NCBI GenBank assembly: GCA_022605405.1
Contig: JABYQQ010000003.1
Location: forward strand, 868,001 to 932,000
Source of the DNA: Earliella scabrosa
Taxonomy: Eukaryota; Basidiomycota; Agaricomycetes; Polyporales; Polyporaceae
Direction: 5' to 3'
Length of the DNA stretch: 64,000 nucleotides
In this document: piece by piece, positions 47,417 through 59,751 of the stretch
Layout of the letters: each line of letters starts with the position of its first letter
Numbering within the stretch: position 1 is the stretch's first letter
The notes under the pieces: model-generated
What the model saw: the letters and a program-made list of their open reading frames with translations, nothing else
The model's database searches: none
Told to the model about the DNA's origin: nothing
Position numbers and translations under genes: made by a program

Positions 47417-48068
47417 GTTGGTGTTGGAAGACGAGGATAGACTTGAAGATAGGCTGTGGGTGGTTGACTAGAACGAGAGATGGACAAAGCCAGAGGTCGG
47501 GAAAGGAGCTTGAGGCGAAGGAGAGGACTTGACCTGGCGGGGAGAGTGCAAGAGCGTCGACGGTGAGGAGGGCCGCCTGCACGCCCGGGGCGATCTTATG
47601 TTCGTCTTTCGAGGGGGCTGCCACCGCGCTGCCAGCCACCGACAACCCTGCCAGCCCCAACATTTGCCATATCTGGCCTCCGAATAACCATTCCAGGCTC
47701 CCTCCAGCGAGCGCCCGACGTGACCGGGCGTAGCGGCATCGGATGCCGAGCTGCCTGCCGGCCTCCGTCGGACGGTGCACGCTTCGGCCGGGAGCTCGAG
47801 TCCCTGGGGAGAACCTGGAGCTGCGTGCCCGCGCACAAGTGAGCCGGAGAAAGCAAGTGTATAACGCACAGCAGCAGTACATTTGTCCAGAGCAGAGCAA
47901 TTAGCAGAGGACCACAGACCGGGATGTAAGGAATTACAAGGGCACGACGGTACGCAACGGCGCAAGGGATATCTGTAGGGCTGGGTATCCAACGAAGTGA
48001 AGAGGAACTCAAACGACAGCCACGGGATACGCAGGATAAGTTACACACATCTCACTCGTCATCCACCA
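47417..48068. other. Intergenic, no gene seen
   Basis: 652 bp upstream of the GGNAY-repeat gene and downstream of ATG16. No coding evidence on either strand. Confidence 0.5.
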
Positions 48069-49110
48069 TTAGCCATTCGGTGTCAGATTCACGTCCGTCT
48101 CCGCGTGAGATGGTGTCCCATCCTTCGTCGTCGTTGCCCCCGTCTCCTTCTTCTCCTCCCCGTTTCCCGACACCGCCGTGTTCGCCGCTGCCGCGTCCCC
48201 GTTCTCGCTCTTCTGCCCAGCCTGCCAATTCAGGACCGCTTGCCGGCGCGACTGCATGTCTTCGTAGAACTCGTTCGCCTCGTTCATACGGTTGGCTTCC
48301 GCTTGTTTCGCGTCCAGCCAACGCTGCAAGAGCTTTGCATTGTCCTTCACCAGGTTCTGATTGCGCTCCTCGATCTGACTCAGCTCCAGCTGTAGCGTGT
48401 TGATCTCGTCGTGCAGGATCTGCGGTGCAACGTTCGACACACGTCCCGAGTCGAACCAGATGGCCAGACTCACCTGGGCGGTCCGATCCTTCTCCGCCAT
48501 CAGCTCGTTGTGCTGGTCGACCTTCTTGCGGAGGATAGCGATCTCATCTCTGTATTTCCGCAGGTTCTCGGCATCTACTCGCGAGAGCTCCTCCTTCTCC
48601 CGAAGCGTCTCGTTCATAGCAAGTAGCCTCTGCGCATTCTGTCCCTGTGTCTTGTACACGGTCGCCAGCTCGTCTCGTAATGACGATATTTGCGATTCGA
48701 GCGAGGCGATGTACGCGGCGCGTACCGGGTTGCTTCACATGCACACGGTCAAAACTGGAGAGCATGCAGTGAACTAGACTTGGACGTACTCGTCACCGGT
48801 ACCAGGGACAAATACGGTCGAGCTGCTCGGATTTGGACGAGCAGTGCCCATCGCGCGGAGAAGAGACGCGTTGCGCTCCTTCAGGAGCTTCGTCTGTTGC
48901 GCCAATCTGCGATCTTTTCAGCGTTCATATTGGAGCCGCGTCAAGGGTGGTAGAAGAAGAACTTGGTGGGGGTACGGCGCGCATCGCGCAGGAAGGGCGA
49001 GTGTATCGGATGTACATACATTGTTCGATGATGGGGGCGTACGCGGACTCCCTCGCGTTGCGCTCGACGAGCCGCAGACGCAGCGTTTCTTGCCAGGTCG
49101 GCTCTGCCAT
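48069..49110 (-). CDS. ATG16: Autophagy protein Atg16
   Basis: Atg16 binds the Atg12-Atg5 conjugate and directs Atg8 lipidation to the phagophore membrane. Several exons join in phase. The start at 49110 gives MAEPTWQETLRLRLVERNAR, the short N-terminal helix that docks on Atg5. The next exon gives EQYRRLAQQTKLLKERNASL. After a linker, a long coiled coil follows (SLESQISSLRDELATVYKT, LHDEINTLQLELSQIEERN and DNAKLLQRWLDAKQAEANR). The C-terminus is a short polar tail with no WD40 repeats, as in other fungal Atg16. It is divergent from YPT7 with 266 bp between start codons. Confidence 0.9.
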
Positions 49111-49376
49111 GACGAGGGCGGGGCAGAGACTGGGCCGGAGAGGACAGGGAAGCGGATAGGGTGATCGTGGCAAGGGCACTGGGCAGAGGATGCACGAAGA
49201 CGAGCGAGGGCGTTTGGACGGAGCTCAAAATGGCAAGTGGGCGCTTCCGCATCTGAGATCATCCCGGTAGGCGCCCGGGTCGTCCACGGCCACGGCGGTT
49301 ACGTCCACATATCGCTGAACCTGACTCTCACTTCCTCGGTCCATAACCCCGCCTCTGTACCATCACTCCGCTCACC
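49111..49376. promoter_or_regulatory. Divergent promoter of ATG16 and YPT7
   Basis: 266 bp separate the two opposite start codons, so the two genes must share this region for transcription initiation. No specific element is claimed. Confidence 0.45.
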
Positions 49377-50341
<965 letters not shown>

Positions 50342-50962
50342 GCGATTCCTCTCCCTCGCGAGGACGTATAGTTGCCATTGTTCGTGTTCATGACACTTGA
50401 GGACACCTGGTTACCCACTTCTCGACGCATGTCGGATTTGTGCGCAAGCCTCCGTTTACCGTAATTTACTGCTTCTATTCGTCGCTGTTTCGTTTTCGCA
50501 CTTGTACATCCGCATACGCAGCTATCTGAATCAGTATTGGTGTTGGAATAGCATGCCGATGACGATGCAGATGTTGTACCGAGGTGGCCCAATATGCATG
50601 CATTTCGCCGGGTGGGCCGGGACGGAGGCCTGAGCCTGGGCAACAGCCCTTGGCGGCGAGAAGAAAGTGAGGTCATGGGCGTCCGCGGGCGCTCCGTACG
50701 TTGTCGCAATGGACAGCATGCGCGCACTCGGACACAGATGGCTGTATCCGTGCACTCCTCCCTCACTGCGCCAGCCAGTGCCCTGCCCTGCGCCGCTTAC
50801 GTCCTATCCATACAGCCCTCATTCGATGTGGTAGAGAACCCAGACCCGACAATCGTTACGTGATTCCTCGCTGCTTCTCAGCAAGACGTCCCCGCCAACA
50901 GAATTCCCGCGAACACACGAGCTACCCACTTTAATACTTCCACTTCTCTTCCTTCGCGCACC
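50342..50962. other. Intergenic, no gene seen
   Basis: 621 bp between YPT7 and the oxysterol-binding homologue, in the same orientation. It holds the YPT7 3' UTR and the next promoter. Confidence 0.55.
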
Positions 50963-53674
50963 ATGCACAGAAACAGCAGCACGACACGCCTCGTAAACGC
51001 CTCTCTTGTCACGACCGCCCCCGGCCGACCCATGTCCCCCGTGGGCACGATGGGCTCTGTGATTTGCGAGGGGTGGGTGCTCAAGAAGCGGAGGAAGAGG
51101 ATGCAAGGTGTGTGGCGGACCCGCGTCGTTCGAGATCCCATCGATCCGTCCTGACCCCCGCGCAGGGTTCGCGCGCCGCTACTTTACTCTCCATGCCTCC
51201 GGTTTGCTCTCGTACTCGTTCGAGCCGGGACAGCCGCCCCGCGACCAAGTGCTGCTGAGCCAGGCGGCGATTTCGACTGCGCCGGGGCGGAAGGACATCC
51301 ACATCGACTCGAACACGGCCACGTTTCATATCAAATGCCTGAGCACGGAGGACTTTGAGATGTGGATGGGGGCGTTCCGGTGAGTCGCTGCCGTCCGAGC
51401 GCGGGTTGGGTGCTGCGTAAAAGGGTGCTCAATGACATTGGCAACCGGCTACGTACCGGCAGCAAGATCCTCGCGCAGGAAATTCCCAAGTCACGGCGGT
51501 CGTCGCTCGCGCGGTCGGCAGCGCGAGGGGGGCTCCAGTTCAACCGAGCGAATATATTGATTGAGGAGATCGGCAATGTACGGCGGCCCTGCTGGAGCAT
51601 TGTTACCGTAGGGAGGGACTGACCCGGGTGTCATTGCCAACAGACCATCGCGGAGCTCGAGACCGCGCTAGCTGCGTATCGAGACGAAGAGCATAAACGC
51701 AAACGCAACAGTGGGATGCGCAAGTCGGAGAGCGGGAGGGAGCACGGGGTCCTGGGGTTCCTGAAGAAAGGTGCGTTCAAGGCTGCAGTGTGCTCGTTAT
51801 GATGGCGGTAGTGACGAAGTCCAGGCCACCACCATGACCCACATCTTGCCGTTCCCGATTCACCCTCTGCGTCGCCCGCGTCACCGTCCGAGCTTGTGAA
51901 GCGCATGTCCACCGCAGTGAGCCAGCTCAAGAACCAGCACTCCGCACTCACGAAGACGTTCCAAACATACCCGACTATCGATACCAGTCTGTCTGCTTCC
52001 CTTGTCAGCTCCCCATTACCTACCACGACCGAGGAAGAAGATGAAGTGCATACCCCCTCGACCACAACAGCGCAGAAGCGCATGTCCTTCTTTAGCTCGC
52101 ATAGCGGAGATGGGAGCGAGTGGTTCGATGCTCCTGAGTACGACGGCCCCGAGGAGTTCGTCCTGGATGTCACCCCTGCGGAGGAGGGGCAGGACAAGCT
52201 GTATGCCACGGACTCCCGGATGACCGAGCGCACGGACATGACCGAAACTACGGATGTAGGGTCCAGTACAGGAATGGATACAGACTCCGAGACCGAGGAC
52301 GAAGTCGAGAAGCCGGCGGCGCCGGAAGAACCTGCGGTCGTTCAGCGCAGGACGGCGCTGCCCTCAGGACCAGTAGGGGACGAGGGCAGTTTGTTCGCGG
52401 TCCTGAAGAAGAACGTCGGAAAGGTAGGCATGGAGATTGACCGACAATGCACGTCAGTCCGGTGTTCTAACGCGCTTTTGTTTATTTTTGTTCCGCAGGA
52501 TCTCTCGAAGGTCGCCCTGCCGGTCACTTTCAACGAGCCTCTGACGATGCTGCAGAAGGCTGCGGAGGAGCTTGAGTATTATGATTTGTTGTCCCAGGCC
52601 GCTAAGGCCACGGACAGCATAGAACGGATGTGCTACGTTGCGGCGTTTGCGGTCTCTACATATGCGAACACTAGACATAGAACAGGTCGGAAAGGATTGT
52701 GAGTCTTCATACATTCGCGCTTGCTTCTGAAACCCTGAGTCGTTCTGCATAGTAATCCTCTACTCGCCGAGACCTTCGAGGACGTGCGGATGCACTTCAT
52801 CGCCGAGAAGGTTTGCCACAATCCTGTCATCCTGGCATGGCATGCCGAGGGCGAAGGATGGGAGCTCTATGCTACGTCTTCCGGAAAAACCAAGTTCTGG
52901 GGTACGACACCGTTCTCTCCTCGTCCTTGTCCTTGCCGAAGATTGACCGAGCTTCGCTTGTCAGGGAAGAGCATGGAGATCATCCCTCAGGGTACAATTC
53001 ACCTCAAGCTTGGGGATGACCACTATGAATGGTATGCAGTATTGGCGCAATACGTCTCCGAGCGTTAAGATTGACACGACTACAGGAACCGGCCCTCGTC
53101 ATTCATCCGTAACCTTATGATGGGTACCAAGTACCTTGAGCATTGCGGGAAGATGGTCATCAAGAACACGACCGATGGTGACTCATGTACCCTCGAGTTC
53201 AAGGAAGGCGGGTACTGGGGCCCGACCAACGTGGTCGCAGGGACAGTGAGCTCCGGCTCGGGAGATGTCGTTGCCCACCTGGAGGGCAAGTGGGACGAGC
53301 AGATGGCGCGCAAGCTCGACTCTTCACACCTCCATGTGCTCTGGCGTATCACGCCCTTCCCGAAGAACGCGATGCAGTACTATGGCTTCACGTTCTTCGG
53401 GATCACGCTGAACGAGATTACACCCGACCTGGAAGGCCGCTTGCCACCGACGGACTCGCGATACCGGCCGGACGTACGCGCGCTGGAGATGGGCGATCTA
53501 GACACGGCAGAGCTGGAGAAGCAGAGAGTGGAGGAGATGCAGCGCGAGCGGCGCAACAGAGGCCAGGAGCGCAGCCCGCGATGGTTCAAGCAGGTCGGGG
53601 ACGAGTGGATATACACGGGCGGTTATTGGGAGCAGAGGCAACGAGGATGGACAGACGTTGAGCCGCTCTGGTGA
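50963..53674 (+). CDS. Osh3-like oxysterol-binding-protein homologue (PH-FFAT-ORD)
   Basis: This is a lipid-transfer protein of the OSBP/ORP family, acting at ER contact sites. About nine exons, the first being 50963-51107, 51166-51379 and 51463-51577, join in phase. The order is a PH domain (VICEGWVLKKRRKRMQG to EDFEMWMGAFR), a linker, then an FFAT-like motif in an acidic setting (SEWFDAPEYDGPEEF) for binding VAP on the ER. The lipid-binding domain follows: ALPVTFNEPLTMLQKAAEEL, GRKGFNPLLAETFEDV, FWGKSMEIIPQGTIHLKL, HLEGKWDEQMARK. The family signature EQVSHHPP reads EKVCHNPV here (bases about 52804-52827). The paired histidines that hold PI4P are thus reduced to one. The order matches yeast Osh3, without the GOLD domain being evident. 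Confidence 0.9.
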
Positions 53675-54178
53675 TATACTTATCTTACCCGACTATCTTA
53701 CTTACGCTTATAGCAGGAAGGATGCACCACTTGCTCCCTTCGAGTTATCGAAGAAGCGCGAGAGCCTGAACGGGAAGGTCACGCCTAAATGCCCCGCGTT
53801 GAACAGAGTGCGAGTGAGTGCAACCCGTGACCGCGACGTCGCTTGTTGGCCATACGCCATCTCTTTCTCGGGTCAGCGAGCGCGAGCAGCGAAGGCCGAC
53901 AATTGAACGGGCAGCTTCTGACCCATCGTGGCGTCCTTGGCTGAGTACTCGCGCCGCCCGAAGCGTCGACGGACTCATCCGCCAATTATCCGCGCCTTTT
54001 CCGTCTGGCAGCTCGCCATGCTGCCAACGCATCATCCGACACCCTGCACTCCATCCGTCGCGAGGGTGCGATTGCGTGCGACGCTTGCCGGGTATAAAGA
54101 CCTGGGGGGAGGTAGGTCGGACGGTTCGCTCGACGCTGGTCACCCGCTGCGCGCACTGTACAGACACAGCTCCGCGCA
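53675..54178. other. Upstream region of the beta-glucosidase gene
   Basis: 504 bp between the ORP gene and the beta-glucosidase start. No gene seen. A TATA box lies near its end. Confidence 0.55.
54093..54098 (+). promoter_or_regulatory. TATA box of the beta-glucosidase gene
   Basis: TATAAA (in GGTATAAAGA) lies 86 bp before the start codon at 54179, a suitable distance for transcription to begin 30-60 bp downstream. TATA boxes are common in strongly regulated fungal cellulase-type genes. Confidence 0.6.
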
Positions 54179-57100
54179 ATGGCTTTCCGTCTGACTGCGA
54201 GTCTTCTGCTCTTGGTTGCCGGCGTGCTCGGCCAGCAGGGCATGTACCAACAATGTGGTGGCATTGGATGGCAAGTGTTTCCTACTGCGTGACGGACAGT
54301 TGTTGACCATCGAGCCGGGTTTGCAGGACTGGTGCCACCACGTGTGTGTCGGGAGCTGCCTGCACGAAAATCAATGACTGTATGCATTCTTTCGACACTC
54401 TTCTCTGCGTGAAGAAGATGCTGACGGGGGCTTGTGCCGTAGATTACTCTCAGTGCTTGCCTGGATCAGCGGGCCCGACGACCGACCCGGGATCCCCACC
54501 GCCCACCACCACTGCCGCACCACCACCGCCGGCTCAGACGAGTGATGTCGCGAACATCTCCCCGGAATGGACGGCTGCTCTCTCAAAGGTCTGAGGCTTC
54601 ACTGGTTGTGCTTGGAAAGTCCTGACTGAGCTGTTATTCAGGCTAGGACAGCGGTTGCAAAACTCTCGCTCACTGACAAGGTCAATCTCGCTACTGGTGT
54701 TCAGTGGCAAAAAGGTGCAGCATTGCCACGCTCTTGCATTGTCTTCCTGGTGTTCATGAAGTCCTCCAGGTCCATGTGTCGGTAACACTCCGGCGATCTC
54801 AGCTATCCCAGGCTTTGGTGGCCTTTGCATTCAGGGTAAGCTCTATACCTGCTCGGGCTTGATACTGGTGAGCTGAACGACAGCTTGTAGACGGTCCCCT
54901 CGGTGCGCGCTATGCCGACCTTGTCTCTGCATTCCCTCCGTGAGTGCGCATCTCCGCGTGGTTTGAGTTGTGCTCATCACAAGGCACCTTAGGGAGATCA
55001 ATGTCGCAGCTACGTGAATACCATCGTGATACAGACTCTCTTCCTCCGCTAACAAGATTGTCGCAGGTTCAACCGTACTCTCATCCGGGAACGCGGAGCT
55101 GCAATGGGCGCTGAGTTCAAGGGCAAGGGTGCCCATGTCGCCCTTGGCCCCATGATGTGAGCTTGCTTGATCCTACCGATGACCACCGTGCGACGGAGCT
55201 CACACCCCTTGTTAGGAACCTGATGCGCACGTCCCAGGGTGGCCGTAACTGGGAAGGGTGCGTAGCTTGCAATCAATTCGGGCATAACCACCAACTCGCA
55301 ACGAATGCTCATGTCGGGTTGTAGAGCTGGTGGAGATCCCTTCTTGTCCGGAGAAGTGGCATACGAGACGATCATTGGTATCCAGGCTGAGGGAGTCCAA
55401 GCATGCGCGAAGCATTACATCAATAAGTAAATCCTCGCGCCTTCCGAGGACTGCCAGCATCCTGATTGATTTACCGTAGCGAGCAAGAACATTTCCGCGA
55501 CAGCAGTGACTCTAGGGTCGATGATCGTACTGTGAGCTTCCTTGATGTTGGAGGCCTGTATCCTTCGCTAACCGTCCCTCATTGCGCAGCAACATGAACT
55601 TTACGCTCTACCGGTGAGTACGCCAGGTTCACATTTTGCGTTAATTGCTGACGGAGCTGCAGTTCCTCCGTAGCGTCCAAGCAAACGTCGCCTCCGTGAT
55701 GTGCAGCTACAGTAAGTACTTGTAGCGAGTGCTCATGGAGTTGTAGTTGCTGAACTATTCGCAGACCAGAGTAAGGGATTCCATGCCCTCCGAGGGACAA
55801 GCTGACTATCATGGCAGTCAACGGATCATTCGCTTGCGAGAACGACAAGACACTCAACGGAATCCTCAAGGGAGAGTTTGGATTCCAAGGATGTTGGTAT
55901 CGTTTCTGTGCGTATAGTGAGACATGACTGACGAAACGTGCAGATGTGATGTCCGACTGGTGGGCCACTCACTCTGGTGCTAAGGCGGTCAACGCCGGTC
56001 TGGATGTAAGTGATGAAGTCTCTGCGATCACAACCACGCTTTCGCCTAACCGGAGTTCTTAGATGACAATGCCCGGAGACACTACCCTTGGCTCTGGACA
56101 GTCGTATGTTCATCGTGTTCACATGGTCCCTTCCAGGCAGCTCACAAACCGTTCAGGTACTTTGGGCAGAACCTCGTGAACGCCGTTCAAAGCGGTCAAG
56201 TGTCACAAGCACGCATCGATGTATGTCGCACACCTGCGCTTCTAGTGACACGCACTTATTGTTACGTTGCTAGGATATGGCCACCCGTATCCTCGCTGCA
56301 TGGTCAGTCCTCCTCAGTCGTACCGGACATCGAGCTCACCCATGCGATTAGGTACCTCCTGAAACAAGACTCTGGTTTCCCTGCAGTGAACTTCAATTCC
56401 TGGAACAAGGGCCAAGGTTCACATATCAATGTCCAGGGCAACCACAAGGAGTAAGGTTACCTCGCGAAGCTTACAGTCTCTGTTAAGCTAATCGCTTTTG
56501 ACAGGCTCATCCGCACCATCGGCGCTGCGTCGACTGTACTGCTCAAGAACACCAACGGAGCGCTTCCCCTCAAAGCTCCCAAATCGATCGCTGTCATCGG
56601 AAATGGCGCTGGGAACTCCTCTAGGGGTCCGAATGGATATGAGGACCGTGCGGGTAATGACGGTGTTCTGGCTATGGGCTGGGGCAGCGGGTAAGTATCC
56701 TGGCCCATGAAGTCTATTAATCCACTCATTTCTTAATAGGACTGCTGACTTCCCCTATCTGATTGCTGTGAGTATCCCTGGACTGCGTAAAGATACCACT
56801 CATCTCATAGATCGTATCACCAGCCTCTTGACGCCATCACTACTCGGGCGAAGGCCGACGGAGCGACGGTGTCGTCTTCGTTGAGCGACACTGATCTCAC
56901 GACTGCTGCACGCACGGCATCTGGCAAGGACGTCGCCTTTGTATTCATAACCTCGGACAGCGGGTCAGTGTGTCCCTGCTTGACTGTCCAGGTGCAAGTA
57001 CTGACCTACTCCTAGTGAGGGTTACCTGACTGTCGAAGGTAACGCCGGCGACCGCAACGACTTGAACGCCTGGCATGGGGGAGTATGTAGCGATAGTTCG

Positions 57101-58191
57101 TTGTATGTTCCAGATCGCTTACATTGGATATATAGGACGCCTTAGTCAAGCAAGTGGCTAGCGTGAACAAGAACACTATTGTTGTAGTCAACACAGTCGG
57201 TCCAATTCTCGTGGAGCAGTGGATCGACCACCCGAATGGTGAGTGACGGCGACTTTTCTCCGATTGGCGTGAGCGATGATTAACGACATTGCATACAGTC
57301 ACTGCATTGGTGAGTTTGTTCAAGGATGGTGCTGATACAGATCGCTAACGAGGTTGCAGGTGTGGGCAGGCCTTCCTGGACAGGAGGCAGGCAACTCTCT
57401 TGTCGACGTCCTCTACGGCGCATACAACCCTAGGTAGAGTCAACCTCACGCTTGGATTGCTATCTACAGCACTCAAGCTTATTGCCTGCATCACACAGCG
57501 GTCGCCTCCCATACACTATTGCCAAGAAGGCCAGTGACTACTCTGCACAGGTGCTCTTCAGTGGTTCAGGCATCGTCCCGATCCCCTACAATGAGGGCAT
57601 CTTTATTGACTACCGTCATTTCGATAACGTGAGTACCCTATCCCCTTCACCGAATATCTTTGCTCGTTTCTCACTGGCGCGTATATAGGCGAACATCGCG
57701 CCTCGCTTCGAGTTCGGTTTCGGTCTTTCGTATACAACGTTCGACTACTCGAACCTCAAGATCACCGGATCGACTGCTGGCGGCACCCGCCAACCCAACG
57801 GTCCCGGCGCTGCATTGGACCCTTGGTTGCACGACCCCGTCGTCACTGTCTCCTTCACCCTGACGAACAACGGGTCCGTTGCTGGTGCAGAGGTATGTCT
57901 CAGCCAACTTGCCTGGCTATATGCGCTCACGATCACATCCTGCCATAGGTCCCGCAGCTCTACACGTCTCCGCCGGCTTCCGCGAAGTCTGCGCCGTTCA
58001 ACCTGAAGGGCTTCGACAGCGTGTTCCTCGCCCCCGGCCAGTCGACGACTGTGACCATGACGCTCTCCCGCCTCGACTTTTCCGTGTGGGACGTCGTCTC
58101 CCAGAGCTGGCAGATCCCGAAGGGTGCAACTGGCATCTCTATCGGCGCGAGCAGCAGGGACCTGAGGCTGAAGGGCTCTATCACTAACTGA
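54179..58191 (+). CDS. Secreted CBM1-GH3 beta-glucosidase
   Basis: This extracellular enzyme cleaves cellobiose and short beta-glucans to glucose. Over twenty short introns interrupt roughly 830 codons. The signal peptide is LTASLLLLVAGVLG. A family 1 cellulose-binding module follows (YQQCGGIGW ... TTCVSGAACTKIN ... YYSQCL), then a Pro/Thr linker (PPPTTTAAPPPPAQTS). The GH3 catalytic part includes PCVGNTPAISAIPGFGGL, NVAATFNRTLI, KHYINNEQEHFR and the nucleophile motif GYVMSDWWATHSG (Asp codon 55955-55957). The C-terminal half has WAGLPGQEAGNSLVDVLYG, FGFGLSYTTFDYS, and an Ig/fibronectin-III-like end. The first intron (54271-54327) begins with GC. The N-terminal CBM1 layout matches the cellobiose-binding beta-glucosidase of white-rot fungi. 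Confidence 0.95.
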
Positions 58192-58345
58192 AGAGTGTCA
58201 AGTTCTGACACCATGTCTCCGTAGCATACCCTGTATAGCTCTGTATCCGATCGATTCAATCTATCCGACGAAGCCGCACATCTAGAGAAGATACAGACGA
58301 TGGACGCGGAAGACTGTATAGAGATGTGTGTACTGCGCTCCTCCG

Positions 58346-59299
58346 TTACTGCTCGTCAGACCCGTCTGGGTAGTTGTAGACATGACCGCCCTCCGACGAT
58401 CCAGGGTATCCGGCATGCGCGTGCCCGCCGTAGGGTCCAGGGCCGTCGGTCTCGGTTCCCCTGATACTTTGCCCGTCTGCTCCATCTTGACCTATTACGA
58501 TAAGTAAGACTTCTAAGCTTCAGGACGCTGTCTGAACCGCTCCTACCGGAATTCTCGTCCGTCGAACCGTCATCCTCTTCTTCGTCATCACCAACCCCCA
58601 CGATGTCGGAGATATCCTGGCGCTTGCGGGAGGACACGTACGTGGTGATCTTTGGGGAACGCTTGACGCGATCGCCAGACGCGTGACCTTGTGGCTGGAA
58701 TTCGTAGGACGAGTTGTTCTGGGGGATGTCTGGCTGGTAGGCTGACACTTTCCCCGCGAGCGTGCTCAGTCCGATCTCAATAAAATTACTGAAGTACTCA
58801 CTGTTGGCGACCTTTTCGACGATATAATCGACACCAAAGCCGGAGGCAGAGCTCCCATCTCCGGTGCGGTCATTGCTCCCTCCGTCGTCGGCGTCAGCGC
58901 CCAGTGCGGGCGGGCTCACCGACACACCGCCGTTCTCGCCTTTGCCTGCCACCGTATAAACTGATAAATACCCTATGGAAATATGTGTACGAACTCACCC
59001 TTTGCCGGGACGACATTCGGGTCGTCTGCGAGATGCTGGGGCTCAGGACGGTGGTCCCGGAGGGCCTCCATGCGGTCCCTTTCGGCCTGTTGCCTCTCCC
59101 TGTCGATTCGTCTGCTCTCCTCCTCAGGCCTTGGAACGCGCTCGGAGGCGTACTGACGAGGGGACTCGACATGGAAAGAGCCCACACCTCCATGCACTGC
59201 CGGGGTCTGTCGTTGGGCATGCTGGAATAGTTCCTGGGCGAATGCCGGAGTCGTAATGGCTGCCGTTACGAGGACTAGGAGGAGGGAGGGGCTTCGCAT
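58346..59299 (-). CDS. Secreted acidic protein with dibasic processing sites
   Basis: Three exons (59299-58999, 58945-58547, 58491-58346) give 281 residues. A clear signal peptide starts the protein (LLLVLVTAAITTPAFA). A charged Glu/Arg helix lies around residues 55-85 (EEESRRIDRERQQAERDRM). The centre is Gly/Ser/Asp-rich, with one more ordered block, VDYIVEKVANSEYFSNFIE. Dibasic KR pairs at RVKRSPK and SRKRQDI look like Kex2 sites and would release an acidic peptide (GDDEEEDDG). The tail is rich in Gly, His and Tyr (PYGGHAHAGYPG). No known family. Divergent from the next secreted gene. Confidence 0.72.
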
Positions 59300-59751
59300 T
59301 TTGGGTAAGGTAGGAAGAGGTCGGGGCAGGAAGGTAAGGTGGAGTGTGCTAGGTAGTGCGACGAGTTTGAGCTCCTCGATTTGGCTAGAGGCTGACAGTC
59401 ACAATTTCCAGCGCTGCAGGTGGCTGGCCGTCGTTTTGCTCTTTCCCCCGGCACGCCATATGGAAAACCATAGTCAGCGCGCACCATGCTCGATAATATT
59501 GTGGGACTCGCCTTTCGACATCGGACAAGAGACGTATGCATATACTGAACGCAGGCAACGTACCCTCGTCCAAAATGGCAGTCAAGAAGCCACATTTGGT
59601 AGGTGCTGAGATTGAGAAGCCATGGCGGACTCCGAACCTGCACATATAGAGGCGGACCGTCCGACGCTCATGAGCCATCCCCACCCTCGCTTCCTTACAC
59701 TTACTTTATAATCCTCTAATATCCGTTTGATTCACAGCCTACCTCACCAAC
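59300..59751. promoter_or_regulatory. Divergent promoter of two secreted-protein genes
   Basis: 452 bp between two start codons on opposite strands, both opening with Met-Arg-Ser-Pro signal peptides. No defined element recognised. Confidence 0.4.
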
